From positions 744,001-808,000 of the forward strand of contig MQVO02000015.1 in NCBI GenBank assembly GCA_001986395.2: a DNA stretch of 64,000 nt, written 5' to 3'. The DNA comes from Irpex lacteus (Eukaryota > Basidiomycota > Agaricomycetes > Polyporales > Irpicaceae). Made by a program: the position numbers and the translations under genes. Of this stretch, positions 1 to 11,987 are shown in pieces. The notes under the pieces are model-generated. The model worked only from the letters and a program-made list of their open reading frames with translations, had not been told where the DNA came from and searched no databases. Within the stretch, counting starts at the first letter, position 1. Each line of letters starts with the position of its first letter.

Positions 1-3000
1 TTGGCTTGGGTATGTCTGGAATGGCATACATGAAGATGTGGATGGCAAAACCGACTTTCAATACTGGTATGGTCAGATTCAATTTCCAACCATGATACGC
101 TAACGCATGTCGCGTAGCTTGCAGCATGACGTCTATCATTCTATTCGTCGTGTAAGTTCAATATTTGTGATTGTTGATGTGGGCTTATGATAATCTGAAT
201 AGCGTCGTGAAAGAGGGAGGTTGGGAGACTCTGCTCGAAGTCGCCATCATTGTCCTATTTGGAGCTCTCGTTTCTAATGTTGTATGTGCGGCTCTATGGC
301 CGCAACGTGCGACACGGAACCTTCACGCCACAATGTCGCAGACCCTTGACTCTTTCTCCACGCTCCTTACTATGATCACCGAAACGTTCTTGCTGGTCGA
401 GCCACTGCAGCTGGTATCCCAAGAAAAGCTCGACAAAGCAACGAAAGACCACCAAGCGAGTTTCACGAAGTTGAAGAAGGACTTAGGCGAGGCTCAGAGT
501 GAGCGCCTCATAGGTGGCCCGGGGAAGCCGATCATGCCTGGTCTCTCGAACCCGGGAGGTTCTCGCGCACAGGACCTTGGAACGGCATACGAAGACGCTG
601 TGGCTAGCCTCAATCGACTCGGGCAGCATCTAAACGGACTACGGAGCGGAATTAGCGTGCAGTATGAACTCGTCAAGGCCAGCAGAGACGGCAAATTGCA
701 CCTCAGGGGCCAGTCAAAGCATTACCGTGGAAGTACCGTTGCGTCTAATAACGGCTTGGTCACGACACCTTCTACGAAAGAAACTGAAGAAAATGCCTTG
801 TTGCAAGCAGCTGCAGACGCATTCGGGGACGTAATTGAAGACCTTGCGCCACCGCTGAAGAAGTTATCGGTGACGCTCACGCATTTCCCTTCACTGCGTG
901 TTTGCTAATCCTCATAACGTCGTAGGAAACGTGTACCGGCAGTTTGAAGCGGCTACGGGAGGTTTTCAATGAGCCCGGAAAGAATAAGACGCCACCGAAC
1001 TCAGAAGAATTCGTCAACCTTTCTGAGAATCTCGAGCGTGCTTTGTACACGTTTGAAAGCACGTCCAATCACTCTGTACTGCGGTTATACCGTCGTGGCC
1101 TGGGGACACCAACACTCTCCCGCACAGCCGAGTCTTTGCAATCGTCCGAAGACGATAATTCTGTGCTCACGGGTGCCGAAAGCGAGAACATATTTCTCGT
1201 ATATTTGTACGTTTCTGATGCTTCAACATCTTACCCTCGGGATCGTCACCTGATAGCCACCATCAGCTTCTTCTTTACGGTACAAGAGTTCACCAAGGAG
1301 CTTATTGCCCTTGTGGATGCCATGACTCAGATTTGCAACATACGGGAAGCGAACGCAAGGTCTTGGAGAACGCTCATGTCATATCCGTGGAACTTTCTCC
1401 GGGCTCATTTCGGCGGACAGATATCTCACGTCAGAGATCGCAACAAAGCTGGTCTGCGCCAAAGATTCTGTAAGACATATTGGGCCTGGTGATTCATCCC
1501 GCATAGACTTATTAACTCTTGGCAGCTATGATCTTCTCTCCTCCGTCTTTGCCCAGGAGAGAAACTCAGATTCCCAAATTCCCCAAGATCAAGCCTCATG
1601 CACCAAATACCAAACAAACGCCCAGTCGTGCGGAGCTCTCGTTCACAGATAGGATCGGTCAGAGCGTGTGGTCCATTGGCGCGAGGCTGCGGGAAAATGA
1701 CAGCAAGTTTGCGATTAAAGCAGGCATGGCTACTACGATGCTGGCAGCACCTGCATTCTTTGATGCGACGAGACCCATATTCAATGAGTACAGAGGAGAG
1801 TGGGCGCTGATATCGGTGCGTGTTGTACCCGCTCGGATCCCACCAAAGCTTACATTTTTGTTATACAGTTCTTTGTGGTAATATCTCCTACGATTGGGGC
1901 TGTGAGTGATCTCATAATTGTTGGTTCAAGGGCGTCGGACTGATTGTGACCGCAGACGAACTTCCTTGGCCTCCATCGTGTTCTAGGTACGATGTGAGTA
2001 CATCCGTCTGGGTGAACTCAAACTGTGAAATTAAATTACATCAGACTAGGGGCTGCAACTGCGGTCGTAGTTTGGACAGCTTTCCCGGAGAATCCATATG
2101 CCCTATCGATATTCGGATTCTTCTTCTCCATTCCTTGTTTCTATTATATTGTATCGAAGCCTGAGCTGGCGGCGTCCGGTCGGTTCGTGCTTCTGACATA
2201 CAACCTGACCTGCCTCTATTGGTAAGTGATCCAATGAAGACAAATTATAAATTTACTCATATGGTGCGTGTTGTAGTTACAACCTTCGGCAAGTTGACGT
2301 ATCAGTGGTGGACATCGCCTTCCACCGTGCGACTGCCGTCATAGTCGGAGTAGTATGGGCGGCCATTGTATCAAGGTTCTGGTGGCCGATTGAAGCCCGG
2401 CGTGAACTGGGCAAAGCGTTGGGAGAGTACGTGTGTTTCTTTGATAAACAACGTTGAGAACGTACTGACGTTTGACGTAGATTCTGTTTGAACATTGGGT
2501 GGCTGTATACGCGCTTAGTAGCCTTCAACTCCTGGGAGAATAGCTCGGGACCGCTCATCGGGAGCGTCGAGCCGTCACCATCAGAAACTACGGCTTTGTT
2601 GCAAGCAAGAGAACACCTAAACGAGTCTATAGTTGAGTTCATGGCTATGTATGTGACCGTCTATTGCACTGCCTCCAGCGTTGCGCTCATACGACCATGT
2701 GCAGGGAACTTCATCTGCAGATTAAGTTGATAGAATTGCAGAAGCTGCTCGCTCAAACCCAACACGAGCCACGTTTGAAAGGGCCATTCCCTATCAAGCT
2801 TTATCGCTCCATGCTGACCAGTCTGCAGACTATCTTAGATAAGCTGCACAGCATGCGTTGTGTGACTTCGCGCGAAGAATGGTGCGTACCGTCCCAGTAA
2901 CGCACGTAAAGATGTAATAACTTAACTCTTCGTTTCTTCTACGCAGGCACACGGTGATCATATCCGTCTCTCTTGTTCTACAAGCGTACTGATTATTATC

Positions 3001-3429
3001 AATAGACGGTTAGACGAGACTTCATCGTACCTACGAACATCCCCAGGAGGGAGATGGTAGGCAACGTGATCCTGTATTTCTCTGTTCTGGCGTCAGCCTT
3101 CCGATTGAAGTCCCCTTTGCCACCATACCTACCGCCCGCGGAGAAGGCACGACAGCGTCTCGTACGTACTGCGCCTATTTATTTCGAGTCAGTACTCACA
3201 GCTTCGTTGCGTCTAGGTCACTGCGATCAGGCATCTTGACGTGGTCAAGAACCGAGATGTCAAAGGGTCGCGACAGCTGCTGTTCTTTGCGTATGCATTG
3301 ACTATGCGCGGCGTCATTCATGAACTGGACTACTTAGGAAAGACTTTGCAAGACACATTCGGCGTGATCGGTGAGAGTACCGACGCGTTTGAGGCGTTAT
3401 TCAGGGATACTGCGTATGTCACAGTCTGA
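1..3429 (+). CDS. FUSC-like / ArAE_2 (DUF2421) integral membrane protein, 5' partial
   Basis: A multi-exon gene enters from the left edge and stops at 3429. Exons are visible at 1-66, 125-151, 203-899, 926-about 1469 and then about nine shorter ones. Joined in frame they give a hydrophobic cluster (VAIIVLFGALVSNVV), a long soluble stretch, then a second membrane block whose exons encode FFVVISPTIGA, TNFLGLHRVLGT, AAATAVVVWTAFPENPYALS and WWPIEARRELG, followed by a C-terminal helical domain. The order 'membrane block - soluble - membrane block - DUF2421' is that of fungal aromatic-acid-exporter-like (ArAE_2_N/FUSC_2/DUF2421) proteins, which are thought to export small organic molecules; the substrate cannot be read here. 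No frame break was found. The first membrane block begins outside the window. The family call is good; the transport role is inferred from the family. Confidence 0.85.
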
Positions 3430-3846
3430 TAGGTCTGGTACATCTTCAAGAGGCGAACCGATTTTGTGGCAAAGGATCACGGAGCTACGTTTTAGACCTG
3501 TAGACTATACTGTTCATTCGAGTACCATTATTTGATCGTCAAAGACGCGCATCATGGGTGGCACCATTACGATGCCGTCCAACAATCATCTAGCTGCATT
3601 TCCCTCGAGCTTGAACTAGGACGACCTGTATATGATATACTCACCCCGAAGTCTTCGCACAAGCAAGGCAGAGAAATATTGCGGGTCATCGTTGGTGTTT
3701 GTAGCCTTTGTTACGAATCTCACACGCGTGGAGTTTTTAGTTACGACGGACACCGAATGAAACTGGGATTTGTATACGTTGATAGCTTGGTACATTTTTG
3801 ATTCGTAAATTCAGGCAGGACGAGCCCTACCTGTTCCGCGAAACCA

Positions 3847-4793
3847 CTACACGATCTTTGTCGGAGTGTCGACTCGAAGCCCAAAGCCCTCCTGCCAGTT
3901 CCTCAAGAACGGGATTTCCTTAAAGACTCTTTGCTGTAGCCTAAGATTCGGCGGGTTCGAGACGACCTGCGCGGCAAGTTCTTTCTTCAAATATAGACAG
4001 AACGTCAACTTTCTGAGCTGCGGGAATTTGGGGAAGCCGGCGGGAGAGAGAACTTCTCCAAGAGCCTTGAAATCGAAGTACTCGAGGCCCAGGTGTTCTT
4101 TGTGGTCCACGTGAAACCTAAAATAGAGGTTTTCCAGTCCTGAGGAAGAGACCTTGGATACGACCGATGCCAGGTAGTTGGGAGGACACAACCCGGGGAC
4201 GACATATGTCAGGTTGAGTGTCTTGAGCTCGGTGTTGTGAGATAGGCTAGGGAACGTGGTATCCTGGAAATCTTTGTTGTATCGAGGAAAATGCATTATG
4301 ATGAGCACAAGTGTACACCTACATTGAATGGATTTGATAACGCACTGTTGTCCCATCTCCTAGGCCCAACTGCTGAGAAGGACACTTCTATCAACCTTGG
4401 TCCAAGGACTTCCAGGACTTGAGCCGTCATTCCCCTGCGTTCATCGAACAGTGAGAACCGGAAAGACCATCTAACCGTGAGCGAAGGGGTCCGACTATGT
4501 GATAGCCATAATGCCAGTGATAATGGATGCGCTTGGTTCCCTGATAGAGGGACGTTGATATCGGCGAATTGCAAGGACGAAGGGGGCGCGGGAACCCGGC
4601 ACCCATATGGACACTCTTGCTCCCTACTGGTACCCTTGCGACACTTACTCCATAGGCCGAGATTATCGTAATCCCATGTGCACCCAACGATTTGAAGTTC
4701 TTCGACGGGGACAGAGGACGCGTTGACGATGTCAAGGACTTCGGCGAGGACTTTAAAGTGTCGACGTTCGAGAACGAGACGCTTGGCCATCAT
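3847..4793 (-). CDS. F-box-family paralog lacking the F-box (LRR-like C-terminal part only)
   Basis: Two exons (4793-4323 and 4263-3847) with an intron 4322-4264 ending TTCCAG give a 295-residue protein in one frame. It matches the C-terminal two thirds of the genes at 10532-11987 and 12972-14362. Shared landmarks are an xxCTW segment near residue 40, a Cys-rich loop followed by PLSLALWLSHSRT, the intron at the same place, then NTELKTLNLTYVVPGLCPPN and LASVVSKV. The F-box and the next roughly 90 residues of the paralogs are absent. A TATA box (TATAAAA on the minus strand, 4861-4855) lies 62 bp before the start ATG, the same spacing as in the two full-length paralogs, so this start looks genuine. 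It may be a short functional substrate-binding-like protein or a decaying copy; expression is unknown. Confidence 0.7.
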
Positions 4794-4854
4794 TGTTCGC
4801 TAGGAGGAGCCTTGAAGCTTGAAGAGTTAGCTTACAGATATAATTTTCGCCTGC

Positions 4855-4861
4855 TTTTATA
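4855..4861 (-). promoter_or_regulatory. TATA box of the F-box-less paralog
   Basis: TATAAAA on the minus strand, about 62 bp upstream of the ATG at 4793. The paralogs have equivalent boxes 52-60 bp before their start codons. Confidence 0.5.
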
Positions 4862-5654
4862 CCCATATACGAAGCTCGGGTGGACAAAAAGGAGTGTCAT
4901 CTTGTGGATGAGGAGTTCAATGGCCCCAAGTTCGATCGCGTAATGCTCGACGATACGGCCTAAGGCCAGGGCCTAGCAAATCCGCTGGCCAATGGCCCGT
5001 ATACACCTCATTGTACTGAATCCACGACGGCGATACACTGCAGTTCAAGAGGGCAGGTGCTTGCACTACAGAGGGGGCAGTTCACGATAGTTATTAAAGT
5101 CAACAGCGGATTTAAATTTACAGGGATTGCACAAGTGTACTCACCTCCGCATATACCGATCGAAGAGGTAAGAAGCGACCACGTTACTACCACAGTGTGG
5201 CGTATCTATGCCTGCTCTGGTCGCATCATCTGGTCCGTCAGCAGCCACCATATCATTTTCGTGAGGCAGACATATCAATAACGATCGCGAAGGGAATAGA
5301 TAGCATTCTACTCGCCGTGGCCACAGACGAAGATAATTGTTCCAACAGCACCCAAATAATTGGTTTCTTCCACAACTTGACTTTCAATAAGGGCCACCCT
5401 AGACGATGCTGTCTGGCCATGGTATTGATGCGTAACACATGGAAACCTGCAACTACACGACTTAAGGCCCAAGCAGAACAACAAGCCACGCGGTAATGGC
5501 CAACATGAAAGAACAAAGGCCAAATACTGGCGGCCCAGGTGAAATTGAGTTTATGCATATAAGCAGAGACCGACTTACATGGCCTCGCTATCCAAACTTT
5601 GACTACTACCACATCGCCCGCTCCGCCACTTCTCACCCTTGCGCCTCCTTCACT
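4862..5654. other. Intergenic, no gene supported
   Basis: Divergent promoter region between the F-box-less paralog and the gene at 5655. A CATATAAGC box near 5555, about 100 bp before the ATG at 5655, with a CT-rich leader after it, may serve the rightward gene. Open frames here are short and share nothing with known families. Confidence 0.4.
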
Positions 5655-6425
5655 ATGCTCTCCACCACTGCCACAATCCCTGTACCAGCATACGAACCAT
5701 CACCATACGCCTTGGCAGGCCGTCCATTCAAACTCCTTCCCCCTCTCGCTCGATACTTTCTCGCCGACGTCGTTGGCGTAATCGACCCGAAAGACGCCAC
5801 GCCACAACTCATCCAAGATCATCGCGACGCGCTCAAATGCACGTTCTTCCGCGCGTTGCAAGGGAATGACGAGTGGCTTGTGAGGGAGTGGAGAGCAATA
5901 CAGAAGCGGCGGTCTCTCGCCGCGCAGGGTATGGAGGCCACAGGGCCATCGGAGAGCGAGGAGCAGTTCCTGATGGTCTTGCTTCCTGAAAGAGAAGGGC
6001 TTTTCCGGGAATTCGTGGGCAAGTTTGACGCACTGGTATGGCTGGAGGTGGAAGGGAGGCAGAGGGAGTCTGCCCTCACCGAGGATGAGCAGAAGAGATA
6101 CCGAGACGAGATGTGTGGCCTGAAAGAGGCCCTCGACTACCCGAAGAAAGCACTCGAAGCTCTCGACCGACAAGTTGCTGGCCTGCTTGAGAAGAAAGCG
6201 AGTACCCCAGTCAAGTTATACTTCGAACAGAACGTGTTCCCCGTATCTGTTCCCAGTGCGGTCGCTACCCCTGCGGTAGCACCAGCATGCCGTACTGATG
6301 CAAGCTGGCGACCTCCACGGTCACCTGGAGGGCGTAGAAACTCCGAGTCAAGGAATTGGGCACCATTCGCTGCCGCAGCTGGTAGAAAACGAGGGCGGCG
6401 GGCAGAGGTATCTCTTAAGAAGTGA
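5655..6425 (+). CDS. Hypothetical protein, 256 residues
   Basis: An intronless frame that is open upstream to 5496. I chose the ATG at 5655 because it follows a TATA-like box near 5555 and a pyrimidine-rich leader. I do not recognise the family. The protein starts with a Pro-rich stretch, then a helical Glu/Lys/Arg-rich middle (residues about 40-195, with EREGLFREF and EDEQKRYRDE), and ends in a basic Arg/Lys-rich tail (RKRGRRAEVSLKK) that could be a nuclear localisation signal. There are no Cys/His clusters, signal peptide or membrane helix. It is probably a lineage-restricted nuclear or cytosolic protein; the function is unknown. Confidence 0.55.
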   Translation: MLSTTATIPVPAYEPSPYALAGRPFKLLPPLARYFLADVVGVIDPKDATPQLIQDHRDALKCTFFRALQGNDEWLVREWRAIQKRRSLAAQGMEATGPSESEEQFLMVLLPEREGLFREFVGKFDALVWLEVEGRQRESALTEDEQKRYRDEMCGLKEALDYPKKALEALDRQVAGLLEKKASTPVKLYFEQNVFPVSVPSAVATPAVAPACRTDASWRPPRSPGGRRNSESRNWAPFAAAAGRKRGRRAEVSLKK

Positions 6426-6668
6426 AAGTCCTGTAATAATCCATAATTAGCACGCACCAGTCTCCAACACTCTTTGCTTGTCACGACCCATCTCCTAGTC
6501 ACCATCATGTAATACAATAAATACCATCATGCATTTCAGAACAGAACTTTGAGAACGAAAGTCGGGCGTAGACCGTCGTGGTGGTATGGGAACAGGTCGT
6601 CCGGCTGGTGGAGAACAATCAAAGCAGGTGTCGGAGAATGCCGAAAAGCAGTAGATACCTGACCATAA

Positions 6669-7235
6669 CACTACGTCTAATCTATTATTTTTCATATCCA
6701 AAAAGGGTTAGATAAAGAGTAAACAAACTTTAAGTTCCTAACTTATTTTGTGATGACGAAAATTATGAAAGAATTGAATCGGCAGATGTCGGATTTTTGT
6801 AGACCAAAAAGATTGACCCGTTATTGTATTTTGTACTCTTTAAAATGTGACCAGCTGTGTCACATTTTTATACACTCAAAATATAGAGCAAAATATAGAG
6901 AACTCAAGATTTTATTTTCATTTGGCGACATACAAAATGATATTGCAGCTCTCGCCTTTGTTATCATTTTTTCTATTGTAAAAGTGTATACAAGAAATTA
7001 CATTTTTTCATATCATTTTATTAACTGTTGTTCTTTACTTTTAATAAACTTTTAGAAGCAGTGAAATTGAACCCTGCAGCGCTGATAAAATAAAAAGGGC
7101 TGAATTATATTTTACGTCATGAAAATTTGAAAACAAATCCAAGGAAACCGGAATAAGATTTTATCAATGATTTTGTCAGCTTAAAAATCAATTCATGATT
7201 CATTACATTTTTGTCTTCATAAAAGTAAAAATACA
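6669..7235 (+). repeat. Left inverted arm of the fold-back element
   Basis: It pairs with 7355-7921 in inverted orientation. I saw scattered mismatches, for example one near 6870 and two close to the inner end. Confidence 0.8.
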
Positions 7236-7354
7236 ATGTTGCCCAATACATTTAAACTTTTTCGTGTCGGGATCACGTTCAATGCTGCATTTCCTCGAGT
7301 TACAGACCCAAGTTCGGTACACAATCCATCTGGGCTAGTTTCCGTGTATAGATC

Positions 7355-7921
7355 TGTATTTTTACTTTTATGAAGACAAAAATGCAATTAATCATGAATT
7401 GATTTTTAAGCTGACAAAATCATTGATAAAATCTTATTCCGGTTTCCTTGGATTTGTTTTCAAATTTTCATGACGTAAAATATAATTCAGCCCTTTTTAT
7501 TTTATCAGCGCTGCAGGGTTCAATTTCACTGCTTCTAAAAGTTTATTAAAAGTAAAGAACAACAGTTAATAAAATGATATGAAAAAATGTAATTTCTTGT
7601 ATACACTTTTACAATAGAAAAAATGATAACAAAGGCGAGAGCTGCAATATCATTTTGTATGTCGCCAAATGAAAATAAAATCTTGAGTTCTCTATATTTT
7701 GCTCTATATTTTGAGTGCATAAAAATGTGACACAGCTGGTCACATTTTAAAGAGTACAAAATACAATAACGAGTCAATCTTTTTGGTCTACAAAAATCCG
7801 ACATCTGCCGATTCAATTCTTTCATAATTTTCGTCATCACAAAATAAGTTAGGAACTTAAAGTTTGTTTACCCTTTATCTAACCCTTTTTGGATATGAAA
7901 AATAGTAGATTAGACGTAGTG
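7355..7921 (-). repeat. Right inverted arm of the fold-back element
   Basis: Inverted copy of 6669-7235. It terminates in TTAGACGTAGTG followed by TAA. Confidence 0.8.
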
Positions 7922-8013
7922 TAAGTATTCGCTCCTCTGATCTCGACTACTCGTTTCTCTTCCCCTCACTACTGCTTCAATACCCCTGGTCTATCTGGAC
8001 GCTGTTGAACACG

Positions 8014-10333
8014 ATGGCCACAAAGGAGGAGGAAGCTATCATGAAGGACCTCAATCTTCAATTTCGCGGTATTCGGGCTGCTCCCCGGAACTCAGAGAAG
8101 GCCGCTTCACTGGTTAGTCTGGCTTCATTCGTGCGATCTTTGCACATTTTGACAACATTGTAGGAAAGGGGTCTCTTGCAACGATTGATTGACCTTGTGA
8201 CTTGCCAATATTCGAGTGTAAAGATTCTGGTGGCTCATAGCATTCCAATGTACATCAAGTCGTCTGAGGACCTCGAGGAGGCTGCAATTAACGCAGTGTA
8301 TGACTTATGCGAGGACCAGGACCCCAATGTGCGTAGTCAAAGCCATGTGGGAGAAAATATAAACACTTAAACGGAGCTTCTAGATCCGGAAGGAAGGCTA
8401 CGCAGCGATAACTTCCGTTTCGAACAACTTACCCAAGTACGTCAAGAGGAACGCTGATGTGTTGGTTCAGTTACTCCAAAGCGGTCAGTGATCCTTCTCT
8501 TATCTGCCTAAGCACTTCAGCTTTGTGATGTAGATGCGAGGGCTTGGCTTTGTTTCGAATCGATTCATCGCCACACCGCTTGCGTCTGCTATCATGCAAA
8601 CTAAATGGTTAAACAGATGAGCCGGACGAGGTCAAAGTCGTCGAAGTACAACTGGTGAAACATCTTGACAAGAACCTAGCTGTTACCTTGAATGTCCTTT
8701 GTGATCAAATAATACCACCAGAAGAAGACATCGACGAAGAGGAGCAAGCTATCCGTGATCGCTTACGTTCTCTTGTCATCGAGTTTATGACTGGACGGGC
8801 CAAGCAGAATATCGTTCGTCACGCCGAAGATAAGGAGGAAAGTCCAGATAGGGAGTTCGTCGACAGAGTGATGCGCGTGAGTAGGATGAACAAAACGTAT
8901 TCGAAGTACTCAATGGCGATGTAGGCAATCTCCAAAATACCGCCTGCCGATGGAGAAAGATTGGTGAAGGATATCATCTTATCTTTACCGGCGTACAAGG
9001 CAGGATCCCCTCGTTCAAAGAATCTCCTCCAGGCACTTCTCACTGCAGCAGAACACACCTACGAGAGCGAATCCAAAGAGGACAAGGGAGATGTTTTACT
9101 AACTTACACTCGACACTTGATGTCTCTTGCGTCCTTTGTCGCCAGAGAGAAGGGTCTGACTGGTACCTCACCCATCGTCAAGTTTTGGTGCCCACACAAG
9201 TTGCCTACGGCACTTGCAGACCATCTTGACGAAGCGCCTCGACTTTTCGTGTTCGAAAACGTCTTAAGTGCATACGATGCTATCCCTGTGCGGGATCTCA
9301 AGGCTGAAATCTCAACGCAAGTTCGGAAAAGCCTCGTCACTGCATGTGTACCACTCTTTTCGGTAAGTCTCGGCAATTTTTGCACTAATGGAGTGCAAGT
9401 TCAAGGTCTTCATCGTAGCGTGCGGTGGAGACGCATACCAATACGCCAAGACCATGGTCAGCCTATCGTGGATTGCTCAGAGCCAGCAAACAGGTAAGCT
9501 GACGCGAGGTGGTAGTAACCTGTTTTGATTCTCACAGGACCGTAGCACGCCGCAGAGATGGGCTGGAAAGTGCCGCCTGGCATGATTGCTGCTTTACAGA
9601 TAGTCCAAGCCCAGGCAAAAGAAGAGATAGCTGTCGCAGAGGGAGAAACGAAGACACTCCTGGAGGAGGTGCAAAACCTTACGCTGGTTCGCATAAGGCA
9701 ATCTTCTATCTTCGCAAACTGTGTCCAACGCTCTACTCTTTTCTGTTTGACTAGTCATTGCTCGACCTGGACAAAGGTTCATTAGCATCTCCCAATAGGC
9801 AAGGCAAAGCCGGCGGTGGACCCGTGCAAATCAAACGTGATCGTCAGCCTCAAGCGCAGACAGCATCTGCAGGAAGACAAGGATCCTCATCTACTGTATC
9901 ACGTCAAGCATCTACTGCACAGGCTGGCCCACGAGCTACAAACTCTCGTCAAGACCAGCGTCCCACGCAGCCACGACGAAATAACGCAGGGCCTGCCGGT
10001 TCCCAGGATCAGTTCAATTCACACAAGAGACTGGCCGTAGAAATGTCTGCTCCCACGCTCCTGAGTAGGCTAGCTTTGGCCGAAGACAGTAGGCAGAGTC
10101 GTCCACAGACTCCAACCAGGAGTATACCGGCGAAACGACCAGCAGACTCGGACGCACAGTCTCAACGACGGCCGAATAATCCACCGGTGAAAGCGGCACC
10201 TTCGATAACAGGTTTCAGCATCAAGGGCGCTGCGACACGTCAGCTTGAGAGTGAGAAGTCTGTACCGTTGCTGAACAGGCTTGTCTCCGCGGGCGATACA
10301 GAAGGGAGGAGAAGAAAAAGACCTAGGGTTTGA
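8014..10333 (+). CDS. API5: Apoptosis inhibitor 5 (API5/AAC-11) homolog
   Basis: A multi-exon gene from ATG at 8014, just after the fold-back element, to a TGA at 10333. Exons join in frame to give an N-terminal HEAT/ARM helical array. Recognisable segments are LIDLVTCQYSSVKILVAHSI, AAINAVYDLCEDQDPN, RKEGYAAITSVSNNLPKYVK and RSLVIEFMTGRAKQN, then SLASFVAREKGLTG and a low-complexity Gln/Arg/Ser-rich tail that ends in basic RRRKRPRV, a likely nuclear signal. The order and motifs are those of API5, a conserved nuclear scaffold protein linked in animals to survival and mRNA-related functions; its fungal role is not established. Most introns are 45-60 bp, but the one after VQLLQS is about 130 bp. 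No frame break was seen. Confidence 0.9.
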
Positions 10334-10531
10334 TGATCGTTGTATCATGTCGCGTAGTGCGTTATTTTATAGGTTGTGATAATACCCGAACTTGGACGCT
10401 CGTCCGGCATGTTTGCACGAGTGAAAGTCGACAGCAAAAAAGTTGTTTATGATCGTAAGGAAAGTATACATTCGGTAATACTCAACGCCTGCGATGGCGA
10501 AACGATACACATACACATAACCCAATATGCA

Positions 10532-11987
10532 TCAAGCCTCGAGGCCCACTACCTCGTCATCGTCGACATCCTCATCTACATCCTCCTCTACATCCTCCTC
10601 TACATCCTCCTCTACATCCACATTCTCGTCCTCACGCTCCTCCGGTTGCGACAAGTTCGCCCAGTACACTTTCCCAATGCCGACCTCGATGTCCTTCTGT
10701 CCGTTAATAAGGGGCACCTTTGACAAGATGTAATCGGAAAAGCACTGCTCATCCACATCGCGGTCATCTTGAGCTGCCATGAAAGAGACATGCTTGAGTG
10801 CCGGAAGTCTCGATCGGTCGCTGAGGAGCCGGTCAAAACGGTCGAAGTCAAAGGAATCGGCGTCTTGGAGGGTCATGTCGTCGAAGACAAATTCAATCGT
10901 GACACTCTCGAGCTCCGGAGATTCAACGTTAGAGAAGATGGACGCAAGATAGTTTGGGGGGCAAAACCCAGGAACAACGTTGTTTATACGTAGCGAGCGA
11001 AGCCGAGTGTTATGGGACAAGTTGGGGAACTTGAGCCGCTGAAAGTCTGTATGAAAAAGGAAGGGTGAGCAGATCTGGAGCAGTATTATGTAGACAAGTC
11101 AAGCACTCACCATTGCCCCACGCCACTGTCACTTCCACATCAAGCATCAGGTAACGTAATGACGGGCCTAGCACGCGCAAAGCCTCGGAGGTGTCGATTG
11201 CGCTGGCACCGGTGACTGAGAATTTGAGCTCGCAGACCACTTCCAGATCTGTCCCTTCACGATAGTGCATTAACCATTGCGAAAGAGGTAGAGGTATTGT
11301 CCCTCTACGGAGATATCCACCCACACACGCCCACCGTAAGGAGCCAGGTGCACTGGGGGCAGCACACCTGCAACCTGAGAGGTCATCACAGCTGCACCAA
11401 AGCACAGAGTCGGTATCCTCCCAAGTACAGTCGGTAATCGTGATCTCGGTTAAATGAGGGAAATATGAGAGGAGTTTGAGGAAGTCGCTGAAGGTAACGA
11501 AGTTAACTTCTCTTATACCGAGAGAAGTGACGCACTCTCCGCAATGACCTGCAAAGCGGAATAGGTGCTCCAATTCCTCAGTACTCTTGGTATCGTAGGA
11601 TTCCACAGACAGATCGCGGGGATATAAATGCAAGTTAGCACCAAGAGGTTCGCGGGACGGACTGTAGTGGCGATGCTTATGTTCCGAGATATCAGGCCAA
11701 ATGTGCACTATGGAGTGGAAGGCTTGTTGAGCGCTGCGCCTCCACCGTCGTTGAGTGAGCGAGCATGCATGCAATGCACCGAATGATTCGTTTTCCTCCT
11801 CCGGATCGTGCGTGACGAGATACCACATGACCATGTCAATGAGTTCCTCCAGTAGCTTGTTGATGAAGCACTATATGACCATTCAGAAGGGTTATCAAAC
11901 ATAACTGAAGTGTAAGTAGCGTACAGGCTTCACTCCAAAGTATTGAGAACGTTTCCGTTGTTGATGTTGGATGTTTGGAGGAGTCAT
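10532..11987 (-). CDS. F-box protein (family A), 445 residues
   Basis: Exons 11987-11925, 11870-11111 and 11046-10532 join in frame to 445 residues. After a short basic leader the second exon begins with an F-box (INKLLEELIDMVMWYL, then ALHACSLTQRRWRRSAQ). An LRR-like region follows, with a Cys-rich loop near CSCDDLSGCRC, and the last exon carries NTRLRSLRINNVVPGFCPPN. F-box proteins recruit targets to SCF ubiquitin ligases; the target is unknown. The C-terminus is a run of Glu/Asp/Val encoded by a short tandem repeat. A TATA-like box (GGATATAAG, minus strand, 12050-12042) lies about 57 bp before the ATG. It is a paralog of 12972-14362 and of the truncated copy at 3847-4793. Confidence 0.85.
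10560..10632 (-). repeat. Short tandem repeat encoding an acidic tail
   Basis: About four imperfect copies of a 12-15 bp unit (CTCCTCTACATC) lie inside the last exon of the F-box gene. On the minus strand they encode repeated VEED/VDED. Confidence 0.8.

Larger units (their letters stand above)
6669..7921. mobile_element. Fold-back CACTA-type non-autonomous element
   Basis: Two AT-rich inverted arms of about 567 bp (6669-7235 and 7355-7921) differ at only a few positions and flank a unique centre of about 120 bp. The ends read CACTACGTCTAA inward on both sides. A 3-bp repeat TAA flanks the element (6666-6668 and 7922-7924), the target-duplication size of CACTA transposons. The frames of 101 residues in each arm are mirror images and AT-rich, so I do not treat them as genes. 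The terminal 12 bp and a following AAAGAGTAAACAAACTTTAA block recur at both ends of the large element at 22311-63989, so the two belong to one family and the small one is probably mobilised in trans. It ends 92 bp before the API5 start codon. Confidence 0.8.

Noticed and set aside
6750..7055. 101-codon frame in the left arm of the fold-back element, mirrored at 7535-7840
   Set aside because: AT-rich, no motif, and conserved only because the arms are inverted copies; not treated as a gene.
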